A stretch of DNA of 64,000 nucleotides from Moorena sp. SIOASIH (GTDB lineage Bacteria; Cyanobacteriota; Cyanobacteriia; Cyanobacteriales; Coleofasciculaceae): the NCBI RefSeq assembly GCF_010671925.1, contig NZ_JAAHIH010000003.1, positions 248,001 through 312,000 of the forward strand, written 5' to 3'. Under the pieces are notes generated by a model. That model was not told the origin of the DNA. It worked only from the letters and a program-made list of their open reading frames with translations, and ran no database searches. Shown here piece by piece: positions 18,033 through 25,197 of the stretch. The position numbers were made by a program, and so were the translations under genes. How positions within the stretch are numbered: the stretch's first letter is position 1; each line of letters opens with the position of its first letter.

Positions 18033-18389
18033 ATGAAAAAAGCAATCTTCTTATTAGCTACAGCTGCTGCAATTACCGTCCCTACAACTGAGGCTTTTGC
18101 TCAGCATACTTTTCCTAGTGAGCGTTCCCACTGTCTAGCCACCCTAACTGCTAACAACCCCAATTCTCGGATCACCTTACGTTCTGGACCAGGAACTAAT
18201 TATAGAAGCTTGGGTTATGGTTTAGTGGGTGATAATGTCTACGTCCTGACAGCAACTCCTCCAGAGCCAGATTACAAAATAGACAGCGTTGGCTATGGTT
18301 GGCACAGAGTAGGTTTTCCAGTAAGTGGTGCCAAAGGATGGATTCGCGACGATTTACTCAAGGTCGAATGTGCTCCCATTAATGATTAA
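18033..18389 (+). CDS. Secreted SH3-domain protein
   Basis: 118 residues. The signal peptide MKKAIFLLATAAAITVPTTE ends with a likely cleavage site after AFA. The mature part is one bacterial SH3b domain: ITLRSGPGTNYRSLGYGLVG, then WHRVGFPVSGAKGWIRDDLL. Cysteines near 34 and 113 could form a disulfide. SH3b domains bind peptidoglycan or other extracellular ligands. The gene lies inside the peptide-cassette array, between cassettes 1 and 2, and a decayed copy of its 5' end lies at 16018, so it was duplicated together with the cassettes. A role in the same extracellular process is an inference. Confidence 0.8.
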   Translation: MKKAIFLLATAAAITVPTTEAFAQHTFPSERSHCLATLTANNPNSRITLRSGPGTNYRSLGYGLVGDNVYVLTATPPEPDYKIDSVGYGWHRVGFPVSGAKGWIRDDLLKVECAPIND

Positions 18390-18409
18390 GTAGGTCTATA
18401 GGGAAAAAA

Positions 18410-18493
18410 GGTACCCTCAAGGGTACTGCCAAGCCAGGGGATTATTTGACATTATATAAATGTGTTGATTGAAATTAATTGCACCAAGAGGTA
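18410..18493 (+). promoter_or_regulatory. Peptide-cassette leader, copy 2
   Basis: GGTACCCTCAAGGGTACT at 18410-18427, then GCCAAGCCAGG, TTTGACATTATATAAATGTG and the AAGAGGT ribosome binding site. The palindrome starts 90 bp before the ATG. It begins only 20 bp after the SH3 gene stop. Confidence 0.8.
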
Positions 18494-18499
18494 AAACCC

Positions 18500-18682
18500 A
18501 TGGCTTACAAATACCATAAACCCTGTGTGTTCCAAGTTCCGATCAAATTAGAAGTGCCCATTGTTCTCGACCTAGCTGTAGGTGCTAAGCGTAAGTGCTT
18601 TACTAAATATGAGGAAATGGAAATCGAAGAGAACGGAGCGGCTACTGAGCCAGCCGAACCGGTTGCCACTTTGTATCCTTAG
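18500..18682 (+). CDS. Cassette peptide 2 (60 residues), unknown function
   Basis: Same plan as the other copies (MAYKYHKPC, CVFQVPIKLEVPIVLD, AKRKCFTKYEE). Residues 6-7 are HK rather than YN, and the C-terminus reads VATLYP instead of VTT because a small change removed the usual stop. The internal ATG is used: AAGAGGT lies seven bases upstream of it, and no copy conserves coding sequence above it. Function unknown. The pattern of two Cys and two Pro-Val/Ile turns suggests a small structural or secreted-type peptide, without proof. Confidence 0.8.
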   Translation: MAYKYHKPCVFQVPIKLEVPIVLDLAVGAKRKCFTKYEEMEIEENGAATEPAEPVATLYP

Positions 18683-18756
18683 AAATCTTTGAAATTAATT
18701 TTTTACGGCTGGCTTTTAAATTCTGGGCATAAATTAATTACTATATCTCCTCTCTA

Positions 18757-18791
18757 TCCTCCCTCCTGAGCTCAGGAGGGAGGAGTTTTAT
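18757..18791 (+). terminator. Terminator of cassette 2
   Basis: TCCTCCCTCCTGAG and CTCAGGAGGGAGGA form a perfect 14-bp palindrome followed by GTTTTATTG. Confidence 0.8.
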
Positions 18792-18840
18792 TGTAGAGCT
18801 TAACCTATAATCACCCCCACCAATACCGAACCAGACAAAA

Positions 18841-18916
18841 ATCGTAGGGTGGGCATTGCTCAGGAAGATCAAAATTAGTGAGCCTATAAATGAAATGGGC
18901 AATGCCCACCAATACC
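18841..18916. repeat. REP palindrome pair between cassettes 2 and 3
   Basis: GTAGGGTGGGCATTGCTC and GGGCAATGCCCACC, the family of the RAYT at 3060, inserted in the spacer downstream of the cassette 2 terminator. Confidence 0.8.
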
Positions 18917-18957
18917 GAGGCTAAGTTATGAAAGACTATCAGATCAGCTGCTAAAAA

Positions 18958-19037
18958 GGTACCCTCAAGGGTACTGCCAAGCCAGGGTGAGATTTGACAT
19001 TATATAAATGTATTGAAATTAATTAAAGCAAGAGGTA
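18958..19037 (+). promoter_or_regulatory. Peptide-cassette leader, copy 3
   Basis: GGTACCCTCAAGGGTACT at 18958-18975, the short leader variant (86 bp to the ATG) that lacks four bases of the GTGTTGATTG segment. Confidence 0.8.
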
Positions 19038-19043
19038 AAACCC

Positions 19044-19217
19044 ATGGCTTACAAATACTATAACCCCTGTGTGTTCCAAGTTCCCATCAAATTAGAAGTG
19101 CCCATTGTCCTCGACCTAGCTGTAGGTGCTAAGCGTAAGTGCTTTACTAAGTATGAGGAAATGGAAATCGAAGAGAACGGAGCTGCTACTGAGCCAGCCG
19201 AACCAGTTACCACTTAA
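19044..19217 (+). CDS. Cassette peptide 3 (57 residues), unknown function
   Basis: Consensus form of the family: MAYKYYNPC, VFQVPIKLEVPIVLDLAVG, AKRKCFTKYEEMEIEENG, AATEPAEPVTT. Cys9 and Cys33 bracket the beta-like stretch; residues 39-57 are acidic and then Pro/Ala/Thr-rich. At 57 residues it escapes ordinary gene-finder length limits. The RBS is AAGAGGT seven bases before the ATG. It is immediately followed by the conserved GACAGCTGGC segment and its own terminator. Confidence 0.82.
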   Translation: MAYKYYNPCVFQVPIKLEVPIVLDLAVGAKRKCFTKYEEMEIEENGAATEPAEPVTT

Positions 19218-19277
19218 TCCCCTTAGGAATCTTTGACAGCTGGCTTTTAAATTCTGGGCATAAATTAAGTCCTATCT

Positions 19278-19312
19278 CTCCTCCCTCCTGAGCTCAGGAG
19301 GGAGGAGTTTTA
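19278..19312 (+). terminator. Terminator of cassette 3
   Basis: TCCTCCCTCCTGAG/CTCAGGAGGGAGGA palindrome followed by GTTTTATTG. Confidence 0.8.
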
Positions 19313-19350
19313 TTGTAGAGCTTAACCTATAATCACAGCTAAGTTAGTCC

Positions 19351-19648
19351 GTAAGCATATGCGCTACGCGCACGCTGCGCGAACAGCCGTCAGCCGTCAG
19401 CCGTCAGCCTTTAGCTCACGCTGCTTGAGGTGCTTTGTGGCATAGACTTCGACGCTGTGACTTTACTCAGATTAAACTAATGCTTACCTGTTGTCTTGAT
19501 CCCAAGCGCGAGTGGGGGAAACCCCCGTGAGGCCACTGCATCGCTTATTCAAAAGCTATTGGGTGTAGCTTGCCCAAGCGCCCACTGATAGCTGATACGC
19601 GACACGCTGATACGCGACACGCTGATACGCGACACGCTGAATGCTTAC
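19351..19648. mobile_element. GTAAGC-type miniature element in the cassette spacer, perfect 8-bp target duplication
   Basis: 298 bp from GTAAGCATATGCGC to GCTGAATGCTTAC, flanked by GTTAGTCC on both sides (19343-19350, 19649-19656). The spacers after other cassettes read GCTAAGTTAGTCCATTTTAT without interruption, so the empty site is known and the insertion is directly proved. The interior has GTCAGCC units and three 13-bp GATACGCGACACG-type units. Confidence 0.92.
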
Positions 19649-19679
19649 GTTAGTCCATCTTATTATCAGCTGCTAAAAA

Positions 19680-19759
19680 GGTACCCTCAAGGGTACTGTC
19701 AAGCCAGGGTGAGATTTGACATTATATAAATGTATTGAAATTAATTAAAGCAAGAGGTA
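19680..19759 (+). promoter_or_regulatory. Peptide-cassette leader, copy 4
   Basis: GGTACCCTCAAGGGTACT at 19680-19697; short 86-bp variant. Confidence 0.8.
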
Positions 19760-19765
19760 AAACCC

Positions 19766-19939
19766 ATGGCTTACAAATACTATAACCCCTGTGTGTTCCA
19801 AGTTCCCATCAAATTAGAAGTACCCATTGTGCTCGATCTAGCTGTAGGTGCTAAGCGTAAGTGCTTTACTAAGTATGAGGAAATGGAAATCGAAGAGAAC
19901 GGAGCGGCTACTGAGCCAGCCGAACCAGTTACCACTTAA
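19766..19939 (+). CDS. Cassette peptide 4 (57 residues), unknown function
   Basis: Protein sequence identical to copy 3 as far as I can read, with synonymous changes (GTA for GTG at Val19, GTG for GTC at Val22, GAT for GAC at Asp24). It keeps its own leader and RBS. The spacer upstream carries the miniature element at 19351-19648 without affecting the leader. Confidence 0.82.
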   Translation: MAYKYYNPCVFQVPIKLEVPIVLDLAVGAKRKCFTKYEEMEIEENGAATEPAEPVTT

Positions 19940-20013
19940 TCTTTTTAGCAATCTCTGACAGGAATCTTTGACGGCTAGCTATTTAATTATAGGCACAAAT
20001 TAAGTCCTATATC

Positions 20014-20048
20014 TCCTCTATTCTGACTCAGGATGGAGGAGTTTTTAT
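20014..20048 (+). terminator. Terminator of cassette 4, diverged
   Basis: CTCCTCTATTCTGA and TCAGGATGGAGGAG form an imperfect stem followed by TTTTTATTT. Confidence 0.7.
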
Positions 20049-20106
20049 TTATTGCTTCACCGATAATCATCCCTAAGTTAGGCGATCTGATTATCAGTTT
20101 ATAAAA

Positions 20107-20190
20107 TTTACCCTCAAGGGTACTCCCAAGCCAGGATATTATTTGACATTATATAAATGTGTTGATTGAAATGAATTGCAGCAAAAGGTA
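20107..20190 (+). promoter_or_regulatory. Peptide-cassette leader, copy 5, altered palindrome
   Basis: TTTACCCTCAAGGGTACT at 20107-20124: the first two G of the palindrome are T, so the outer base pairs are lost. The RBS is AAAAGGT instead of AAGAGGT. Confidence 0.7.
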
Positions 20191-20196
20191 AAACCC

Positions 20197-20709
20197 ATGG
20201 CTTACAAATACTATAACCCCTGTGTGTTCCAAGTTCCGATCAAATTAGAAGTACCCATTGTGCTCGACCTAGCTGTAGGTGCTAAGCGTCAGTGCTTTAC
20301 TAAGTATGAAGAAATGGGCATTGAAGAGAATGGAGCGGCTACTGAGTCCCCCGAACCAGTTACCACTTACGGCGGTTTGCATAACTCTGAGGGGGTGACA
20401 AAAAGACCTGTAAGCTTTACCGGATATAAATTTGAGCAAATTGTGGTACAAAAAGATAGGCCTGCTATTGGTCACCCAGACCCATCAAAAAAAATGCTAC
20501 CCACAATTTACCAAAATCATCTTAAAAGTCAACTCACGAGAGCTAAATATCTACTCTTCAGTTTGTTGGTTACGGTTTTGCAATCGGTCAAAAATGTTAG
20601 GCTGGAAACCCTAGCAGCATCCTTACCCTTACCCATTAGGTTTGAAAGTAGTCGCAAAAAGCTGCAAAAATTTATGGTAGTCAAAGAAGGGATCAGGTCA
20701 GTTTCATAA
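20197..20709 (+). pseudogene. Cassette peptide 5 fused to a truncated transposase
   Basis: Residues 1-57 follow the family plan (RQCFTKYEEM, GIEENG, ESPEPVTT). The stop TAA is broken after TA by inserted DNA starting CGGCGGTTTGCATAAC, and the frame stays open to 20709. The extension includes MLPTIYQNHLKSQLTRAKY through RFESSRKKLQKF, the N-terminus of an IS4-type transposase homologous to the one at 39904-41046. The hybrid is an accident of insertion, and its leader is also damaged, so this cassette is probably inactive. Confidence 0.75.
20494..20709 (+). pseudogene. IS4-type transposase, N-terminal fragment
   Basis: About 70 residues from MLPTIYQNHLKSQLTRAKY. The catalytic domain is absent. 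The following 20710-21028 is A/T-rich with no gene I can recognise, and leads directly into a cassette tail. Confidence 0.7.
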
Positions 20710-21028
20710 TCACAAAAGTAGTATAGCAATCCTCAATAGGTTGTGGTAATATTTCGAAACGTTATCCTTGTTATACCTGGGTTTAAATTCCCTCAATTTT
20801 CACAAATCATTTAGGGTTAGGGTTGCTATATTAAGCCCTAAAACTTTGAATTTTTGAGTTTTATAACCCAAATTACGCAATTCAAAATGTAATAGATGTA
20901 ATAATATAAACCCAGTCTCAAAAAAAAGGCGGTAGCAATTTTAATTACTTTTTGAATCTCACTAAATACAGTTATTTAGATAAGCACATCTATGCTTAAT
21001 AACTTGAGGAAAGTTTTCCGAATTCCAG

Positions 21029-21171
21029 GGAGCGGCTACTGAGCCAGCCGAACCAGTTACCACTTAATCTCTTTAGCAATCTTTAACAGCTGGCTTTAAA
21101 ATTCTGGGCATAAATTAAGTCCTATCTCTCCTCCCTCTCCTCCCTCCTGAGCTCAGGATGGAGGAGTTTTA
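21029..21171 (+). pseudogene. Tail fragment of a peptide cassette with terminator
   Basis: GGAGCGGCTACTGAGCCAGC through the stop codon at 21065-21067 matches the last 13 codons of the peptide genes. The normal 3' spacer and the CTCAGGATGGAGGAGTTTTA terminator (about 21141-21171) follow. The head of this copy was lost with the insertion to its left. Confidence 0.8.
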
Positions 21172-21232
21172 TTGTAGAGCTTAACCTATAATCACAGCTA
21201 AGTTAGTCCATTTTATTATCAGCTGCTAAAAA

Positions 21233-21316
21233 GGTACCCTCAAGGGTACTGTCAAGCCAGGGTTAGATTTGACATTATATAAATGTGTTGATTGAAATTA
21301 ATTAAAGCAAGAGGTA
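21233..21316 (+). promoter_or_regulatory. Peptide-cassette leader, copy 6
   Basis: GGTACCCTCAAGGGTACT at 21233-21250; 90-bp form with TTTGACATTATATAAATGTG. Confidence 0.8.
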
Positions 21317-21322
21317 AAACCC

Positions 21323-21496
21323 ATGGCTTACAAATACCATCGTCCCTGTGTGTTCCAAGTTCCCATCAAATTAGAAGTACCCATTGTGCTCGACCTAGCT
21401 GTAGGTGCTAAGCGTCAGTGCTTTACTAAATATGAGGAAATGGAAATCGAAGAGAACGGAGCTGCTACTGAGCCAGCCGAACCAGTTACCACTTAA
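21323..21496 (+). CDS. Cassette peptide 6 (57 residues), unknown function
   Basis: Family plan with HR at residues 6-7 (MAYKYHRPC) and Gln32 (AKRQCFTK). Copies 6, 7 and 8 share HR and lie side by side in units of about 429 and 424 bp, the clearest tandem duplication in the array. The two Cys and the CxFxxPIxxxVP pattern are unchanged. Confidence 0.82.
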   Translation: MAYKYHRPCVFQVPIKLEVPIVLDLAVGAKRQCFTKYEEMEIEENGAATEPAEPVTT

Positions 21497-21566
21497 TCCC
21501 CTTAGGAATCTTTGACAGCTGGCTTTTAAATTCTGGGCATAAATTAAGTCCTATCTCTCCTCCCTC

Positions 21567-21602
21567 TCCTCCCTCCTGAGCTCAGGATGGAGGAGTTTTA
21601 TT
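21567..21602 (+). terminator. Terminator of cassette 6
   Basis: TCCTCCCTCCTGAG and CTCAGGATGGAGGA followed by GTTTTATTG. Confidence 0.8.
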
Positions 21603-21661
21603 GTAGAGCTTAACCTATAATCACAGCTAAGTTAGTCCATTTTATTATCAGCTGCTAAAAA

Positions 21662-21745
21662 GGTACCCTCAAGGGTACTGTCAAGCCAGGGTTAGATTTG
21701 ACATTATATAAATGTGTTGATTGAAATTAATTAAAGCAAGAGGTA
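21662..21745 (+). promoter_or_regulatory. Peptide-cassette leader, copy 7
   Basis: GGTACCCTCAAGGGTACT at 21662-21679; 90-bp form, identical to copy 6 as far as I can read. Confidence 0.8.
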
Positions 21746-21751
21746 AAACCC

Positions 21752-21925
21752 ATGGCTTACAAATACCATCGTCCCTGTGTGTTCCAAGTTCCCATCAAAT
21801 TAGAAGTACCCATTGTGCTCGACCTAGCTGTAGGTGCTAAGCGTCAGTGCTTTACTAAATATGAGGAAATGGAAATCGAAGAGAACGGAACGGCTACTGA
21901 GCCAGCCGAACCAGTTACCACTTAA
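21752..21925 (+). CDS. Cassette peptide 7 (57 residues), unknown function
   Basis: As copy 6 (MAYKYHRPC, AKRQCFTK) with one change in the tail, Thr for Ala (ENGTATEPAEPVTT). It is nearly identical to copy 6 across leader, gene and terminator, so the duplication is recent. Confidence 0.82.
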   Translation: MAYKYHRPCVFQVPIKLEVPIVLDLAVGAKRQCFTKYEEMEIEENGTATEPAEPVTT

Positions 21926-21996
21926 TCTCTTTAGCAATCTTTAACAGCTGGCTTTAAAATTCTGGGCATAAATTAAGTCCTATCTCTCCTCCCTCT

Positions 21997-22032
21997 CCTC
22001 CCTCCTGAGCTCAGGATGGAGGAGTTTTATTG
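21997..22032 (+). terminator. Terminator of cassette 7
   Basis: TCCTCCCTCCTGAG and CTCAGGATGGAGGA followed by GTTTTATTG. Confidence 0.8.
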
Positions 22033-22089
22033 TAGAGCTTAACCTATAATCACAGCTAAGTTAGTCCATTTTATTATCAGTTTATAAAA

Positions 22090-22169
22090 GGTACCCTCAA
22101 GGGTACTGTCAAGCCAGGGTGAGATTTGACATTATATAAATGTATTGAAATTAATTAAAGCAAGAGGTA
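22090..22169 (+). promoter_or_regulatory. Peptide-cassette leader, copy 8
   Basis: GGTACCCTCAAGGGTACT at 22090-22107; short 86-bp variant. Confidence 0.8.
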
Positions 22170-22175
22170 AAACCC

Positions 22176-22349
22176 ATGGCTTACAAATACCATCGTCCCT
22201 GTGTCTTCCAAGTTCCCATCAAATTAGAAGTACCTATTGTGCTCGACCTAGCTGTAGGTGCTAAGCGTAAGTGCTTTACTAAATATGAGGAAATGGAAAT
22301 CGAAGAGAACGGAGCGGCTACTGAGCCAGCCGAACCAGTTACCACTTAA
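22176..22349 (+). CDS. Cassette peptide 8 (57 residues), unknown function
   Basis: MAYKYHRPC as in copies 6-7 but Lys32 (AKRKCFTK) as in copies 3-4, a mosaic that suggests recombination between copies. Pro20 is CCT here and CCC elsewhere, and Val10 is GTC against GTG elsewhere; both are silent. Downstream, a G/C-rich element split by an IS separates it from copy 9. Confidence 0.82.
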   Translation: MAYKYHRPCVFQVPIKLEVPIVLDLAVGAKRKCFTKYEEMEIEENGAATEPAEPVTT

Positions 22350-22418
22350 TCTCTTTAGCAATCTTTAACAGCTGGCTTTAAAATTCTGGGCATAAATTAA
22401 GTCCTATCTCTCCTCTTT

Positions 22419-22456
22419 CTCCTCCCTCCTGAGCTCAGGAGGGAGGAGTTTTAATT
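22419..22456 (+). terminator. Terminator of cassette 8
   Basis: TCCTCCCTCCTGAG/CTCAGGAGGGAGGA palindrome followed by GTTTTAATTT. Confidence 0.8.
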
Positions 22457-22487
22457 TCCACCAAAACCTATAATCACCCCTAAGATC

Positions 22488-22630
22488 ATGTCGGGATAAT
22501 TACCCTTAATAAAAATCTCCCCCATCTCCCCATATTCCCCTCATGGTCGGGGTTAGGGCTGGGTTCCCATCTCCCCATCTCCCCACACTTCCCACCCTCC
22601 CCACATTCCCCTCCTGGGAGGGGTTAGGGG
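22488..22630. repeat. Left part of the G/C-rich element split by the IS
   Basis: ATCATGTCGGGATAATTACC onward is the inverted equivalent of 16590-16783. It ends with GGGGTTAGGGG (22620-22630), the left target duplication of the IS. The right part of the element is 23932-23993. Confidence 0.8.
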
Positions 22631-23931
22631 CTTTCAGGTGTATGATTTTAACAAAAGAGGAAAAAAGAACTAAAAACCTTAGTACACCATTGGACTGTCA
22701 TCGATGATCACACAGATTCCGAAAGGGTATCAAGAATGGTTCAGAGTAGTGATGAGGAAGATGCCTCATCTGAGCAAATCTCAGGCAGTGGGATTAGCAA
22801 TGGGTCGCTTTTTTGGTATTGCCATCACTCAAAGTTGTGGATTATCAACAGTAGCCGTATTTTTAGCAGAAATCCAACATCGATCAGAAAACAATGTCAG
22901 AGAGCAGTTAAGGCAATGGTACAAGGAAAAAAGTCACAAATATGGCAGAAAGCGACAAGAAATAGAAGTCAGTGAAAGCTTTGCCTTCTTATTGTTGTGG
23001 ATATTAAGTTGGTGGTCATCCGATCAAAAAAGCCTGGTGCTGGCTGCAGATGCATCCACATTGGGTAAGCGTTTTACAGTCTTGGTAATTAGTGTGGTCT
23101 ACCGTGGCTGTGGAATACCTGTAGCTTGGAAAATTGTGGGTGCAACCGAAAAAGGGAGTTGGCAACCTTACTGGCATCAGCTGTTAAATCAGGTCAAACA
23201 GGGGATCCCGGATGATTGGTTTGTGATAGTCACCACAGACCGAGGGTTGTATGCTAAATGGTTTTATCAAGGGATTGTGGCTAATGGCTGGCATCCTTTG
23301 ATGCGGATTAATGCTCAAGGATATTACCAACCATCCCAGGTTTTGGGTGACCAACCCCCATCGAAATTACCTCTGTCTGGGCTAATCACTGAGGTTGGTC
23401 AGCATTGGAGTGGTCGAGTCAGATGTTTCCGAAGCAACTGTGTCGATTGCACTCTCTTAGCTCGCTGGGATCACGGTTATGCTGACCCTTGGTTAATGTT
23501 AACGGATTTGAGTCCACAACAGGCTCAAATCTACTGGTATAGTATGCGTAGCTGGATTGAATGCTTGTTCAAAGACATTAAGCGTGGTGGTTTTGGTTGG
23601 CATCACACCAAAATGACTGACCCCAAACGTGCCGAAAGACAATGGTAACGCTATTGCTGTGGCGACTATTTGGTTGGTTGGCGTCGGAGGATTAACTGAC
23701 ACTAGTTTATCTGCTAGTAGTTTATCGGTTGAAACTGACGACGATGGCCTCGACGCCGATCCGTTGCAATTTTCGACCCACTCTCAACAACCTCTGTCTT
23801 TAAGTTGTTTTCGACGAGGTTTTTTACGTATTCTGGCATCTGTCATTCAACAAATGCCTTTACCTATGGGTTGTTTTTCTCCCTCATTTTCTCTATCTTC
23901 TGCATAAATATTAAAATCATACACCTAAAAG
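22631..23931 (+). mobile_element. IS4-family insertion sequence, 1,301 bp
   Basis: The ends are CTTTCAGGTGTATGATTTTA and, inverted, CTTTTAGGTGTATGATTTTA (one mismatch). It is flanked by the 11-bp duplication GGGGTTAGGGG (22620-22630 and 23932-23942). The uninterrupted target exists at 16590-16783. Length, target-duplication size and transposase signature agree with the IS4 family. Confidence 0.9.
22704..23907 (+). pseudogene. IS4-family transposase with one frameshift
   Basis: Residues 1-314 are open: LVLAADASTLG (first Asp), VIVTTDRGLYAKW (second Asp) and YSMRSWIECLFKDIK, the IS4 Y-(2)-R-(3)-E-(6)-K signature with the catalytic Glu. After RAERQW an extra base gives TAA at 23646-23648. The alternative frame continues with NAIAVATIWLVGVGG to 23907. 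The DDE residues are intact, but the conserved C-terminal helix region is out of frame, so the protein is probably inactive. Confidence 0.85.
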
Positions 23932-24022
23932 GGGGTTAGGGGTGGGTCCCACCCTCCCTCTTATTATGGGTATTCAACCTGACTTGATATAAGTTATGGG
24001 AGACTATCATCAGTTGAAAAAA

Positions 24023-24106
24023 GGTACCCTCAAGGGTACTGCCAAGCCAGGGTGAGATTTGACATTATATAAATGTGTTGATTGAAATGAATTAAAGCAA
24101 GAGGTA
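24023..24106 (+). promoter_or_regulatory. Peptide-cassette leader, copy 9
   Basis: GGTACCCTCAAGGGTACT at 24023-24040; 90-bp form. It lies just past the right part of the G/C-rich element. Confidence 0.8.
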
Positions 24107-24112
24107 AAACCC

Positions 24113-24286
24113 ATGGCTTACAAATACTATAACCCCTGTGTGTTCCAAGTTCCGATCAAATTAGAAGTACCCATTGTGCTCGATCTCGCTGTAGGTGCTA
24201 AGCGTAAGTGCTTTACTAAGTATGAGGAAATGGAAATCGAAGAGAACGGAGCGGCTACTGAGCCAGCCGAACCAGTTACCACTTAA
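24113..24286 (+). CDS. Cassette peptide 9 (57 residues), unknown function
   Basis: Consensus protein (MAYKYYNPC, AKRKCFTK, ATEPAEPVTT) with silent differences from copies 3 and 4 (CCG for Pro14, GAT for Asp24, CTC for Leu25). Its 3' spacer is shorter than usual (the GGCTGGCTTT segment is missing) but a terminator follows. Confidence 0.82.
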   Translation: MAYKYYNPCVFQVPIKLEVPIVLDLAVGAKRKCFTKYEEMEIEENGAATEPAEPVTT

Positions 24287-24349
24287 TACCCTTAGGAATC
24301 TTTAACAGGAATATCTGGGCATAAATTAATTCCTATATCTCCTCTCTAG

Positions 24350-24385
24350 CCTCCATTCTGAGCTCAGGATGGAGGAGTTTTTATG
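24350..24385 (+). terminator. Terminator of cassette 9
   Basis: CCTCCATTCTGAGCTCAGGA then TGGAGGAGTTTTTATGG. Confidence 0.8.
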
Positions 24386-24438
24386 GTTAACCGATAATCA
24401 CAGCTAAGTTAGTCCATCTTATTATCAGCTGCTAAAAA

Positions 24439-24522
24439 GGTACCCTCAAGGGTACTGCCAAGCCAGGGTGAGATTTGACATTATATAAATGTGTTGATTG
24501 AAATTAATTAAAGCAAGAGGCA
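24439..24522 (+). promoter_or_regulatory. Peptide-cassette leader, copy 10
   Basis: GGTACCCTCAAGGGTACT at 24439-24456; 90-bp form. The RBS region reads AAGAGGCAAAACCC, one base different from the others. Confidence 0.8.
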
Positions 24523-24528
24523 AAACCC

Positions 24529-24702
24529 ATGGCTTACAAATACTATAACCCCTGTGTGTTCCAAGTTCCCATCAAATTAGAAGTACCCATTGTTCTCGAC
24601 CTAGCTGTAGGTGCTAAGCGTAAGTGCTTTACTAAGTATGAGGAAATGGAAATCGAAGAGAACGGAGCGGCTACTGAGCCAGCCGAACCAGTTACCACTT
24701 AA
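24529..24702 (+). CDS. Cassette peptide 10 (57 residues), unknown function
   Basis: Consensus protein, as copies 3, 4 and 9. It is the last small gene of the array. Its 3' end returns to the terminator type of cassette 1 (CCCCCTAGGCT), so the first and last cassettes share an older 3' region while the inner ones share the CTCCTCCCTCC type. Confidence 0.82.
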   Translation: MAYKYYNPCVFQVPIKLEVPIVLDLAVGAKRKCFTKYEEMEIEENGAATEPAEPVTT

Positions 24703-24776
24703 TCTCTTTCGCAATCTTTGACAGGAATCTTTGACGGTTGGCTTTAAATTAGTTCATAGAAATTAGTTCCTCAAAT

Positions 24777-24808
24777 CCCCCTAGGCTTATCAAGTCAGGG
24801 GGTTTTTC
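24777..24808 (+). terminator. Terminator of cassette 10
   Basis: CCCCCTAGGCTTATCAAGTC then AGGGGGTTTTTCTT. Confidence 0.8.
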
Positions 24809-24834
24809 TTAACCAGTCTCCTGCTAAGCTTAAC

Positions 24835-25184
24835 GTAAGCATATGCGCTACAGATGGTGCTACTTGAGGTGCCGTCAGCTTAAAATAAACCTCGCACGCT
24901 ACTTGAGGTGCTTTCTGTAACTCAGCATTATTCGAATGCTGACCTGTTTTATTCTTAACGGTTTCCTCCTTAACCCTGCCGATAGCGCATACGGCGGTTT
25001 GCATAACTATCAGGTACACAGGATTGTTTTCCCACTTCCGACTTCCGACTTCCCTGTTCTCTCTTCCCTGTTCCGGTGATCCGCTGTTCCCTGTTCCCTA
25101 AAATCCAGAAATTTGTACCTAACTGAATTGCAAACCGCTGATAGCTGATAGCTGATAGCTGATAACTGATAGCTGAATGCTTAC
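24835..25184. mobile_element. GTAAGC-type miniature element between cassette 10 and the 245-residue gene
   Basis: About 350 bp from GTAAGCATATGCGC to GCTGAATGCTTAC. The flanks AGCTTAAC (24827-24834) and AAGTTAAC (25185-25192) agree at 6 of 8 bases, suggesting an older insertion. The interior has CACTTGAGGTGC-like, TTCCGAC and AGCTGAT units, and an ACGGCGGTTTGCATAACT motif also seen at 20369. Confidence 0.75.
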
Positions 25185-25197
25185 AAGTTAACTAAAA

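Noticed and set aside
17205..24500. TTGACA as -35 box with TATAAA as -10 box in the cassette leaders
   Set aside because: The two are only four bases apart, so they cannot form one sigma-70 promoter; the conserved block is described as a dyad instead.
17167..24808. RiPP biosynthetic gene cluster
   Set aside because: The peptides are multi-copy and short, but no radical SAM, YcaO, lanthipeptide synthetase, protease or exporter gene lies next to them, so the label is not supported.
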